Source: Planctomycetota bacterium (GTDB lineage: Bacteria > Planctomycetota > Planctomycetia > Pirellulales > PLA5). Taken from it: 64,000 nucleotides of DNA. The position numbers and the translations under genes are program-made. The stretch lies in NCBI GenBank assembly GCA_003576845.1, contig QEVJ01000029.1:17853-81852 (forward strand), written 5' to 3'. Below the pieces are notes generated by a model. That model made no database searches. It was not told the origin of the DNA and was given only the letters and a program-made list of their open reading frames with translations. The number at the start of each line of letters is the position of its first letter. The stretch's first letter is position 1. Positions 37,632 through 45,979 of the stretch are shown here, piece by piece.

Positions 37632-37807
37632 CGCGTTCGGCTTTCGTCGAGTTTTTCGGTATTTACCAGGAAGCTGCTTGGCTACAGCAAGGCTTCGGCA
37701 TTCGCGCCCAAGTCGGTCGCCATCGCAACGCGATGGCGACCAGGGCACGGTTCCCGTGCGATTTGACTCGTGTCGGTCGCTTCAGGAGGTTCGCATTGCC
37801 GATCGCC

Positions 37808-38335
37808 TTAGGCACTTGCGGCTCCATTGCGTCGCGACCTCCGGCGTCTAGCGGCGGCAAGACAACCGAGCGCAACCAATCCAGTTCCCGCTGCTGCAAT
37901 CGAGTTTGGCTCCGGCACACATTGGTGGCTGAACACGCCGGTGACTTCGATTGGCCCACCCGCGGCGCGAAGGTCCAGACTCACCAATTGCGGACAGAAC
38001 GGGATCGTGTATTCGAGATCAAGCGGCAGAAACTCGTGCGGGGGCACGGGGATTGTCGTCGGCGGCGAGTAGGCGGGACCACCGGCGGGATCCAACCAAT
38101 CGAAGAACACCGTCAGCTCGGCCGGATCAACGCCGCCACCGACGATTCCGTGAAACCGCAACACCTTCGGGTGAAACGGATCGAACACGTTCGGCCTGAC
38201 GATCTCGATTGGCTGGTCGGGCACGACGATGAGTCCGACGGGAAACTCCTCGCCTTGCGGCGGTTCCTGTGCACGAGCGGAAGCCGCCGATGCGAGCAGG
38301 GCCGCGGCGATAACAACAAGTTTCAGCACGTTCAC
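37808..38335 (-). CDS. PEP-CTERM sorting-domain protein
   Basis: GTG at 38335 is chosen: AAAGGAG lies six bases upstream and a signal peptide follows (VLKLVVIAAALLASAASARAQ). 175 residues. The mature domain is beta-rich and Pro-rich with no recognised fold. The C-terminus has the full tripartite sorting signal: VPEPNS, a hydrophobic helix (IAAAGTGLVALGCLAAA) and an Arg-rich end (RRRRSRR). PEP-CTERM proteins are processed by exosortase and go to the outer surface or exopolysaccharide. No exosortase gene is in this window. Its own strong promoter lies 130 bases upstream. Confidence 0.85.
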   Translation of the reverse strand: MNVLKLVVIAAALLASAASARAQEPPQGEEFPVGLIVVPDQPIEIVRPNVFDPFHPKVLRFHGIVGGGVDPAELTVFFDWLDPAGGPAYSPPTTIPVPPHEFLPLDLEYTIPFCPQLVSLDLRAAGGPIEVTGVFSHQCVPEPNSIAAAGTGLVALGCLAAARRRRSRRNGAASA

Positions 38336-38464
38336 GAGTCGCTCCTTTGAAAATGAGAGGAGGGCGGGAAAGGGAACACCTTGTGGATCCAGTCGAAATA
38401 CGGCATTCGCTGCAATTCGACCGAGGTTTTCGCAAGTCCGAGCATCACATGAGCCGAAAGCCAA

Positions 38465-38493
38465 ATTATAATAAACACGCCTTTATTTGTCTA
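38465..38493 (-). promoter_or_regulatory. Promoter of the PEP-CTERM gene with AATAAA-N6-TTTATT in the spacer
   Basis: On the minus strand TAGACA (38488-38493), 17 bases, perfect TATAAT (38465-38470). A perfect inverted repeat AATAAA-N6-TTTATT (38470-38487) fills the spacer exactly, a placement used by both repressors and spacer-twisting activators. Confidence 0.6.
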
Positions 38494-38605
38494 GTATCCT
38501 TTCGCAAGGCGGTCGGCACTTCCTATGACCTGCGAATCGGTGCGTGCGCGCACCCGATGTCGTTCTTCGACGCCAGCGACGACGCACGGCATATTCCCCG
38601 CCGTA

Positions 38606-41524
38606 TCATGGAGACATCGACTGGGCTGCCTTCGCGCTCTCCAGTATCCGGGATCGCTCCGGCCGGAACTGGTAATCCGGCCACAACGGACAATTCAAGT
38701 CGATCCAACATTTCACGGCGTGCGTTTCGTCGGGGGAGAACTTGACGCCGTGATGACCTGCGTCGAGCAGTCGCCAAAGCTTGCTCTGAAGCGTGCCGAA
38801 CGACTTTGGTTCTGCCTTGTGATGGCGGAGATTCCACGTGCAATCGAAGTAGTGTACCCAGCCGCCTTCGATCAGCGCTCGATACGAGGCCGGAACCTTG
38901 TCGGCATCGACGGAACCGGCCAGGTTGATCCGCTCCTTCTGCGCAGCGCCGTGACAGCGAACGCAGTGGGTATTCCAGACCGGTTGCACGACGCGCTCGT
39001 AGGCGAACGGTCGATCTCCCCACGGAGGCGGCGTCACGGGCGTTGCCGGGCGGCTAGCAGTGAGGCACATTGCCGGACCGGCGTCGCGGCGACTTTCGTG
39101 ACACCCGACGCAACTGCGCCGCTCGCCGGCTTGAAGTTGCACGACACTGCGCATGCGCTGCAATTCGTTGAACTGCTCGTCGAGCACCTCGAAGTAGAGC
39201 GTCCGGCCGGCCGGCACCTCGAAGGTCGCGGAGCCGTCCTCGGACAACGGCACCAGTCCCAGCGACGCTTTGGCGACGTAGCTCGGCCAGCCGTGCGGCC
39301 CGCGCACGCGATGCGTCGGCGTCGCGTACCAGTCCTGAAACTCGACGTGATCCGCCTGGCACTGTCCGTCGGGCAGCTTCAGCAGGTCGGCGCGAACCTC
39401 CTGGCAAACGCGTAGGTATTTCACTTCGCCCCGTCGCACGTGCGGTTCGAGTCCGCGATAGACGTCAACGAGCGTCACCTCCGCCTTGCCGGCTTTGGCC
39501 AGCGCCGGGTCCAGCGACGAAGCGAGCACCGGAGGTCGGGAAACAGGCCGAAGCGGCGTCGGCGACACGGCGTCGATCTCGGGATCGAGGTACAGCAATT
39601 CGCGATTGCCGTAGCGGTCGATGACGTAGATGCCGAACCGGTCGGCGGCCGCGTGACTCACGAGAAAATAATCGCGAGCGACCGGCGTCGGGTCGCGAAA
39701 GCACTCGTAGCGCGGCCAACTCATGTTGTAGTGCGGCTTGACGTCCGGCGTGATGTTCGTCACCGCGCCGCTGTCGAATGGCCCCTGCCCGCGGTCGACC
39801 AGGCCGATCGGCCCGTTGTGGTCGCCGCCGTGAGAAAACAGCGTGCAGCAGATTTCGCGGGAATCGGGCACTTCGCGGCCGTTGATGTAGCAGTTGGGCG
39901 TGTTGTTGCCGAACACGAGCTCGGCGTGCGTGCCGTCGGGCCGGATCGCCCACAGGGTGTGGCCGAAATCGGCGCCCTTATCCAAATACTCCGAGCGCGT
40001 CCAGAGGATTCGTCCGTCGCGCATCGGCGCGGGAGTCCATTCGCTCAGATTTGCAAAGCTCAGCGGGCGGATGCCGGTTCCGTCGGCATCCATGCGGTAG
40101 AGCATGAAGGCCTGAGGCCGCCAGCATAGGAATCGCGCGTTGGCGCGCGTGGAAATGAACGCCATGCCGCCGTCGGGGAGCGGGCACGGGTAATAGTCGT
40201 GAAAGGGGCCATCGGTCAACTGCTGCGACGCGCCGCCGCTCGCGTCCACGGCCATCAAATGCCAGTACGGCGTCCATCCCGCGACAGGACTCTTGTCCGG
40301 ACGATAGGCATAGTAGATTTTTCGCGCATCGAAATCGGCAACCGCATCGCGCGCAATGCCATCCGTCGCATCGGCGAGCATCTTGAGCTTTCCGGCCTCC
40401 GGATCGAGTCGACCGTCGCGGCGGGGAATCTCCAGCACGAACACGCCGCCTCCGGGCCGAAACTGCGAGTCGAGCACGTCGCTGTAGTTGTGCGACGAGA
40501 GATAGGGATGCCGCTTGACGAGCAGAACCCGCCCGAGCGATTCGAGATCGGGGTCGCGCAGCATCAATTGACGCTTTGCGCGGCGAGCTTCGAGATAGAG
40601 TTCTTCTTCGGCATCAGGCGATTTTGGGCCATCCGCTGCTAGGGCGGCACACCTTCGTCTTAGTTCCGCCACTTCCTTACGCTCTGCGGCAACGTCCAGG
40701 CTTTTTAATGCGAGGCGCTCGATCAGGTCGGAATACTGTTCGAGCGTGCGCGACAACGGGTCGAGGCGAGCGATCCGCGACCAGTACGGTGCGCCGCCGG
40801 GCACCGCAGGGCGGTCGACGCGCAGCGGCGAAAGGTGATCGTCGGCCGAGATGCGCGACCAGGTGTGACGTTCGCAGCGAAAGGCGTAGGTAAGCAATTC
40901 CGTCCAGGTCGGAGCGGCGCCTAGCGTATAGGGCGGTACGTAGTCGGCCGCTCCGGAAACGACGACGGCCGGGCGACCGCGGAGTCGGCAGACCGATTGC
41001 CAGGTATTGCCGTCGAGCGACAGCAGTACCTCGATGTCGATGGGTACGCGGTCGTGGAAGTTGCCCTCGCGATCGCGCGAAACGACGACGCGGTCCACCT
41101 TCGCGGCGGCGGGAAGCTCGACTTGCGCCCATTCGCGTCCGCTTCCGGCGGCGATCCAACTGTGGCCGTTTCCATATTGCCCATCGTTGATGTGCTCGAT
41201 CTTGTGGATCGGATATCCCGCGAGGGACGACGACGCCGTGGCTTTTGCGCCCCGCGCTGCAAGGGCCAGGTTCGCGTCGGAACCGGGGGCGTAGACCTCG
41301 ATTTCGTCCAGGCAAGGCTCGCCGCCGCTGGAGCGATGCACGACCACACGTACGAAGTGCGCATCACGGGCATCGAATGCCAGCGCTATCGGCTGATCCG
41401 CACGCAACACCGAGTCGGGTTTCTTTTCAGCGGCGCGCGCGGACGAAGCGAGCGCGATTGCTCCGGCAAGGCAAGCCAGGCGTGAGAGAACGCGCCCCGT
41501 TCCAACTCTCGGGCGACATCTCAT
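38606..41524 (-). CDS. Hydrazine synthase alpha-like dihaem protein with discoidin-like N-terminal domain (paralogue 4)
   Basis: ATG at 41524 is chosen because GGAG is eight bases upstream and a signal peptide follows (RLACLAGAIALASSARAAE). 972 residues. Residues about 30-220 look like an F5/8 type C (discoidin) domain: SSLAGYPIHKIEHINDGQYGNGHSWIAAG, WAQVELPAAAKVDRVVVSRD. Then a helical linker, propeller (DGRILWTRSEYLDKG), GLVPLSEDGSATFEVPAGRTLYFEVLDEQFNELQRMRS, CVGCH (about 805), CVRCH (about 853) and GHHGVKF. The discoidin-like domain could hold the protein on a polysaccharide. Separate promoter from the PEP-CTERM gene downstream. Confidence 0.85.
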   Translation of the reverse strand: MRCRPRVGTGRVLSRLACLAGAIALASSARAAEKKPDSVLRADQPIALAFDARDAHFVRVVVHRSSGGEPCLDEIEVYAPGSDANLALAARGAKATASSSLAGYPIHKIEHINDGQYGNGHSWIAAGSGREWAQVELPAAAKVDRVVVSRDREGNFHDRVPIDIEVLLSLDGNTWQSVCRLRGRPAVVVSGAADYVPPYTLGAAPTWTELLTYAFRCERHTWSRISADDHLSPLRVDRPAVPGGAPYWSRIARLDPLSRTLEQYSDLIERLALKSLDVAAERKEVAELRRRCAALAADGPKSPDAEEELYLEARRAKRQLMLRDPDLESLGRVLLVKRHPYLSSHNYSDVLDSQFRPGGGVFVLEIPRRDGRLDPEAGKLKMLADATDGIARDAVADFDARKIYYAYRPDKSPVAGWTPYWHLMAVDASGGASQQLTDGPFHDYYPCPLPDGGMAFISTRANARFLCWRPQAFMLYRMDADGTGIRPLSFANLSEWTPAPMRDGRILWTRSEYLDKGADFGHTLWAIRPDGTHAELVFGNNTPNCYINGREVPDSREICCTLFSHGGDHNGPIGLVDRGQGPFDSGAVTNITPDVKPHYNMSWPRYECFRDPTPVARDYFLVSHAAADRFGIYVIDRYGNRELLYLDPEIDAVSPTPLRPVSRPPVLASSLDPALAKAGKAEVTLVDVYRGLEPHVRRGEVKYLRVCQEVRADLLKLPDGQCQADHVEFQDWYATPTHRVRGPHGWPSYVAKASLGLVPLSEDGSATFEVPAGRTLYFEVLDEQFNELQRMRSVVQLQAGERRSCVGCHESRRDAGPAMCLTASRPATPVTPPPWGDRPFAYERVVQPVWNTHCVRCHGAAQKERINLAGSVDADKVPASYRALIEGGWVHYFDCTWNLRHHKAEPKSFGTLQSKLWRLLDAGHHGVKFSPDETHAVKCWIDLNCPLWPDYQFRPERSRILESAKAAQSMSP

Positions 41525-41597
41525 TTGAGTCTCCTGTTCGCAAGCGAGCGCAACCATCTTTGGCGAGAGCGCCACCAGGGCGTGGACAACAACGTCC

Positions 41598-41642
41598 TTA
41601 GTATCGTCTTTGCAGTCTAAAGTCAACTTTGTTTGTATACAA
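41598..41642 (-). promoter_or_regulatory. Promoter of paralogue 4 with upstream TTGTATACAA palindrome
   Basis: On the minus strand TTGACT (41621-41626), 17 bases, TACTAA (41598-41603). A perfect 10-base palindrome TTGTATACAA (41633-41642) lies just upstream of the -35 box, where an activator would bind. The remaining gap up to 41883 is featureless. Confidence 0.5.
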
Positions 41643-41883
41643 TTCGCTGCTGGAGGGCACGGGGCAGGGGCGTCCACAAGCGGCAGGGTGAGCGCGTGCT
41701 TCTTGGTCGATGGCGGAGCGAAACGCGAAGCGTGGACTACGATCGTCGGCCTCGATGGCAAAGCCGCGCTTTCGCACACCAGTGGAAGCGGTGCGACGAG
41801 ATGCTTTTTCCATCAAGACCAACGGTGTTTGCCTTGACGTTCGAACGAACGCCGGGTCGACGCGGTGAGCGCGGTGGCCCTGG

Positions 41884-43155
41884 TCAAAAACCGTAAGCGA
41901 AGGACAGGCGGATGCCGGAAAGAGAGGCGGCCGCCAGCGGCTTGCCGTCGGGGTCGACGCCCGTCGTGTCCGCGTTGATGTATCCGGCGTTAAAACTGAG
42001 GCCGCGGGAAAAGTCGTATCGCAGCCCCGCCGTTGTCACCATTCCGACATCGCCGTCGTCCACGGCATTCCACAGCACTCCCCCTCCCAAGCTGACTTGC
42101 TGCCATTTCCATCCCGCCCCCAGGCTGGCTCCTTGCCGGTCAAACGTGTCGGAACCGCTGCGTGGATCCAACTGTTCCCACGTTAGCCCCAAGGTCAGGT
42201 CCCAGCTTCCGTATATCAGTTGATATCCCGCGCTAAGGGCATGGCGATCATAGAGCCCGCTAAATTCGCCGCCACCGTAATTGAGCGACAAGGCCCTCTC
42301 AATAAACCCTATCTTGGTGCGCTGCTGCAAGGCCGCATCCCAACTGTCGGCGTTCTCGTCGACGGCCAAATCCACGAGCCAGCTGCTGTAGCGCGCCCGA
42401 TAACGAAAGGCCCGCTCCAATGACGGGCTGAGGTAGCCGGCAAAAATCAGGTTGGCCTCACCGACGAGGCTAGTGCGGCCAGAGATCAACAGCGCGTCCC
42501 GCGCATCGAAATCGCCGTAGGACAACTGCCCCCAAATGCCGCGCAGGTAGACGTCGAAACGGCCCTCGGTCCGTCGATCCAGTACCGTCGTGGGGTCGCC
42601 GACCTTAGGATCGCGAGTCACCAGGCGGCCGTTGACCCCATACGTCAAGGCATTGGGTAATTTGCGCGCCACAGTCGCATTGTATATCCCGGAATAAATA
42701 AACTCCGCTTCCTCCGGATTGGTGCCCGGCGTTTCCGAGTCGAACAGATACTGTGAGCCCAGGACGGTGATGCCGGTGAATTCCAGGGTATGATCGTGAA
42801 CATCGTAAGCCAGGGACTTTTGAAAAATGGACTTCGGCCCGACTCTTTGATCGATTTCAGAGACGTACCGCTCTTCATCAGAGAAATAGAATTCGGGAAG
42901 CGCCTGCGAGTCTGGGTCCGAATCGTCAGCCATGGTCTGCGGCACATCCTCCAATGGAGCCGGATTGAAGATCGTCGTCGGTTCGCCATCGATGACCGAT
43001 GACGTTGAGGCTTGCCACTGGTCCACCGACTCGTGATGCTCCCGATCTTCCGCTTGGGCAACCGCCGCAGCCGGTGGCATCAAGGCTACAAAGGTCACCA
43101 GCCACGCAATACGTCTGGGATGTGCGGCCGTGAGGATCTCGTAAACAACCGACAT
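41884..43155 (-). CDS. Outer-membrane beta-barrel porin-like protein
   Basis: 423 residues with a signal peptide (IAWLVTFVALMPPAAAVAQAED). After an acidic region of about 70 residues the chain is built of alternating amphipathic strands with aromatic ends (TLEFTGITVLGSQYLF, TYGVNGRLVTRD, DVYLRGIWGQLSYGDF, LSAGYQLIYGSWDLTLGLTWEQL) and ends in the aromatic FAYGF, the classic C-terminal strand of Gram-negative outer-membrane barrels. Resembles the Gram-negative porin family. It starts 14 bases after the stop of the haloperoxidase-like gene, so the two form an operon. Solute unknown. Confidence 0.75.
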   Translation of the reverse strand: MSVVYEILTAAHPRRIAWLVTFVALMPPAAAVAQAEDREHHESVDQWQASTSSVIDGEPTTIFNPAPLEDVPQTMADDSDPDSQALPEFYFSDEERYVSEIDQRVGPKSIFQKSLAYDVHDHTLEFTGITVLGSQYLFDSETPGTNPEEAEFIYSGIYNATVARKLPNALTYGVNGRLVTRDPKVGDPTTVLDRRTEGRFDVYLRGIWGQLSYGDFDARDALLISGRTSLVGEANLIFAGYLSPSLERAFRYRARYSSWLVDLAVDENADSWDAALQQRTKIGFIERALSLNYGGGEFSGLYDRHALSAGYQLIYGSWDLTLGLTWEQLDPRSGSDTFDRQGASLGAGWKWQQVSLGGGVLWNAVDDGDVGMVTTAGLRYDFSRGLSFNAGYINADTTGVDPDGKPLAAASLSGIRLSFAYGF

Positions 43156-43169
43156 GATGAAGCCCGCTC

Positions 43170-44591
43170 TCAGGCCATGGGAAGGTAATTCTGGAACACA
43201 TGTCGGGCGATGGCCCGCCCTTTGGCATCGCCGTGCAAATGATCCGACGGCCAGTGCACACCGCCGTAGATTCGGCTCCAGCCGTTCTCCTCGGCAGCCT
43301 GGGTGAAACTGGTAAAGCTCCGAGTGACCCCGACTAGGCGCGTCGGCCAGTTAACCAAGTCCAAGGGACTCAGCGTGAATTCGGCACGGTCGGAGTCAAA
43401 CCACAGCTTGAGCATCTCGGCGCCGGCGCCCCCGAAAGTCGAGTGCCCCGATACGTAGGCCGGAAACGGCGGAGTGACGATCAGACTCCGCCAATGACGG
43501 TCCACTTTGACTCGGGGATCGGGATTGCAGAAAGCGGAGGCCGAGTATCGGATCGCCGTTTCCGGACGAAGGATGTCCAGGTCATACTTGGTATGCCACG
43601 CCGCGATACCTCCGTCGCACATTGCCACGCTCAGCAACGCCAGCAAGCGGGATCGTTCCAGGAGTGAATAGTGCCCCCGCTCGTTCATGAGGTGCAGCCC
43701 CAGCAACAGCCACCACGCGGGGACGGTCGCGCCGCGCGGACCATCCTCCCAGAAGAACGCGATCTGCGTCTCGTCCTCGGTCCGTACCGTGCTGTTCCAT
43801 GCCCCCGACGTGTGAACCTCGACAAATTCCTCGGCGAACTCCTGCGACTTCACGTCGGGAAACGGAGGGGTTGGAAACTCGTACTTGGAGTCGAATGAAA
43901 ATGGCTGCATGTTTCCCAGGTTCGGGAGCGCGCCGCGCTCGTAACTGGGAAATCGTGGTCCAACACCCGATTCGAAGTGAGGAAGGGTCAGCGACCAACT
44001 GTCCACGGTGCGCCGCGGCGTATAGTTCGGATCCAGATAGACGTTCGCCTTTTCCGGATGTCCCCCGTCGATGGTCCTCCTCCGCTGAACCACCTTTCCA
44101 ACCGCCTCGCCCCAGCGGACCCCTTTCTCAATAGATTCTCCCGGCTCGGGAAGTTGCTTCAGGTAGCGTATCCGGTCGAAAACTAATGGCGTCTGCAGGG
44201 CCTCCGCTGCGGCCACCGAGACTGCGGCTGCGTAAGCCGCCCGCGACGATGCGCCCGCTGGCGCCGTCGCGATCTCCGGGTACGGACTCGCGTAGCAGCC
44301 GCCTTCGATGCCGTTGACCGCCAGAAAACCGGCCAAGTGACCAAACGCGTAAACGCGGGCCGCCAACGGCGGCCCCAGCTTCTGGTCGCGCACACCTTGA
44401 AACATCACGTCCGTCCAGAATGCGTCCGGCTCCAGAACGCTCCCCGTGCCCACGAGATCGCTGAAATAGGATCGTCGGGAACCCACGGGCGCGGCGCAGC
44501 CGGCAAGTCCCCCAAGAGCCGTGGCCAACGTCCCCGCGATAAACGAACGACGAGATGGATTGCGGAAATGCTCGCCTTCAAGACTAGCCAT
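43170..44591 (-). CDS. Exported vanadium-dependent haloperoxidase/PAP2-fold protein
   Basis: ATG at 44591 is chosen because a twin-arginine leader follows at once (SRRSFIAGTLATALGGLAGC), which ends in a lipobox-like LAGC. 473 residues. The vanadate/phosphate pocket motifs of the PAP2 superfamily are visible: YDLDILRPETAIR, PAYVSGHSTFGGAGAE (Ser-Gly-His) and RIYGGVHWPSDHLHGDAKG (Arg and His). Length and motif order fit bacterial vanadium haloperoxidases, which use H2O2 to oxidise halides, but some close relatives are only phosphatases. It precedes a porin gene by 14 bases. Confidence 0.85.
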   Translation of the reverse strand: MASLEGEHFRNPSRRSFIAGTLATALGGLAGCAAPVGSRRSYFSDLVGTGSVLEPDAFWTDVMFQGVRDQKLGPPLAARVYAFGHLAGFLAVNGIEGGCYASPYPEIATAPAGASSRAAYAAAVSVAAAEALQTPLVFDRIRYLKQLPEPGESIEKGVRWGEAVGKVVQRRRTIDGGHPEKANVYLDPNYTPRRTVDSWSLTLPHFESGVGPRFPSYERGALPNLGNMQPFSFDSKYEFPTPPFPDVKSQEFAEEFVEVHTSGAWNSTVRTEDETQIAFFWEDGPRGATVPAWWLLLGLHLMNERGHYSLLERSRLLALLSVAMCDGGIAAWHTKYDLDILRPETAIRYSASAFCNPDPRVKVDRHWRSLIVTPPFPAYVSGHSTFGGAGAEMLKLWFDSDRAEFTLSPLDLVNWPTRLVGVTRSFTSFTQAAEENGWSRIYGGVHWPSDHLHGDAKGRAIARHVFQNYLPMA

Positions 44592-45416
44592 CGACGTGAT
44601 CCCTTCCGAACGCCTTGTTGACAGGTTAGTCGGCAATGCTTGCGATCCATACCCGCGACACCAGATGGCGGCGGGTGTTACATGTGAAAGCTGCTTCGCG
44701 CCGCACAATGCCAACGGGCGACTCACAACGGATGCGAGTGTCCGTTCCCGCACCTTGTTGCGCGTGCGCGTGGCAGCGGTCCCGCCAATTGACGCAATTC
44801 GTCCTCGATCCGCCGAGTAAGCTGTTTGCTCCGTCAGTCCTGAAGCGGCTCCGGCGACCGGGTCACACTCCCGTCGTTCACGAACGCGCTCTGCCGAGAA
44901 AATCCCCATTTTCCCTGGTGCCGGACGGTCCGTCCCTTCGGTTGTATCGGAAGTATCGGTGATGCCAGTTAGGCAAAGAACGCCGGTTAGGCAAAAAATG
45001 GTTTTTTCGGATTCTCTTAGACCAGATTAAATCGGCCGTTGAGCGCGAGCCTACGTTTGCCTTGCGATTTGCGGCAAACCGGACACGAGCGCGCCCCGGT
45101 TGATGCGTACGGCGTTCTGGGTACGTTCTACGTACCCGCACGCGTTCAGCAGGTTGCACGCTTCGCGACCAAGTCAGCGATACATCGGGGGTAAGCGACC
45201 CAGAAAAACGATGGCACGGGGCCTTGGCTCAGTTCGGCAAACCCTTTGCCTGGGCGTCGGCGACCAAAGTGCCGACGATAGCGCCTAGCGAATCCGGTTG
45301 CGAAGCCGCAGTTCAAAAGCACCTTGCCTCGAATTGTCGGCGGGCGGTCCGCTGCCCTGCGCTGCGAGGCTGGAACGCGCGATGGCGATGGGAGTCGCGC
45401 GTCACAGGCGCCGCAG
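44592..45416. other. Long intergenic region
   Basis: About 825 bases between the haloperoxidase start and the end of the chelatase-PepSY operon. I see no gene I can support. It contains an imperfect tandem repeat (GTTAGGCAAAGA at 44968 and GTTAGGCAAAAA at 44986, 18-base period) and a perfect hairpin at 45119-45137. Confidence 0.5.
45119..45137. repeat. Perfect inverted repeat GGGTACGT-N3-ACGTACCC
   Basis: Eight-base arms with a 3-base loop. It lies 280 bases past the end of the chelatase-PepSY operon. It has no T-run, so it is either a weak terminator or a protein-binding palindrome. Confidence 0.6.
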
Positions 45417-45965
45417 TCAAGAGAGGCACATCGCGGCCAATGGCGCGATTAGGCCGGCCCCCACGAGCCATTTGCCGCGGCCGGTCAAACCATATCTGCC
45501 GCGGGCGATAAACAGGCCGGTAAGCGCGATCAGCACCAATGCTCCGGCAAAGATATCGGAGAAAAGGAGCCACCACGTTTCCGGGTTTACGTGCAACATG
45601 TTGAAGTGATGCAGCACGGGGCGGCGGCGAATCGTTTCGCGAACACCGTAGCCGTCGCCGAGGCCAGCGACAATATCGCCGTCCTTGAGGTAGACCTTTA
45701 TCTTTTCGGCACTCGGAAAAGCATAACTTCTAAGGTTATCTGCTTCTCCGAGGGGCCCAAGTGCCTGGGCGACCGTATGGACATCGATTTCGGCTCTGTT
45801 ACGCGGCAAGTCGAGGCGGACGTCGCTCTGTTCGACAATGAAGTTCGAGTTCCAGTCATCAGCGTGATTGACCGAAATCCCGGAAATCGCATACACGACA
45901 ACGACGCCGGTGAAGAAATAGCCGACGTCGCGGTGCACGGCAACGATCCATTTGCGAAGTGTCAT
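45417..45965 (-). CDS. PepSY-associated transmembrane protein
   Basis: 182 residues. TLRKWIVAVHRDVGYFFTGVVVVYAISGISVNH is the standard first helix of the PepSY-TM family (His, Arg, Gly, Tyr pattern), followed by a periplasmic loop and a second membrane region (LLFSDIFAGALVLIALTGLFIARG, then WLVGAGLIAPLAA). HHFNMLHVNPETWW is the conserved segment before the second helix. These proteins often accompany iron or haem uptake and extracytoplasmic redox. The ATG at 45965 lies 14 bases after the stop of the CbiX-like gene, so it belongs to that operon. Confidence 0.85.
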   Translation of the reverse strand: MTLRKWIVAVHRDVGYFFTGVVVVYAISGISVNHADDWNSNFIVEQSDVRLDLPRNRAEIDVHTVAQALGPLGEADNLRSYAFPSAEKIKVYLKDGDIVAGLGDGYGVRETIRRRPVLHHFNMLHVNPETWWLLFSDIFAGALVLIALTGLFIARGRYGLTGRGKWLVGAGLIAPLAAMCLS

Positions 45966-45979
45966 GATGTATTCCTTCG

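Noticed and set aside
25147..41524. Reading the four HZS-alpha-like genes as an anammox hydrazine synthase
   Set aside because: Beta and gamma subunits, hydrazine dehydrogenase and other anammox genes are absent, and this family is common in ordinary Planctomycetes.
44674..44690. Degenerate second parS (TGTTACATGTGAAAGC)
   Set aside because: Three mismatches to the consensus, including the central CACGTG core.
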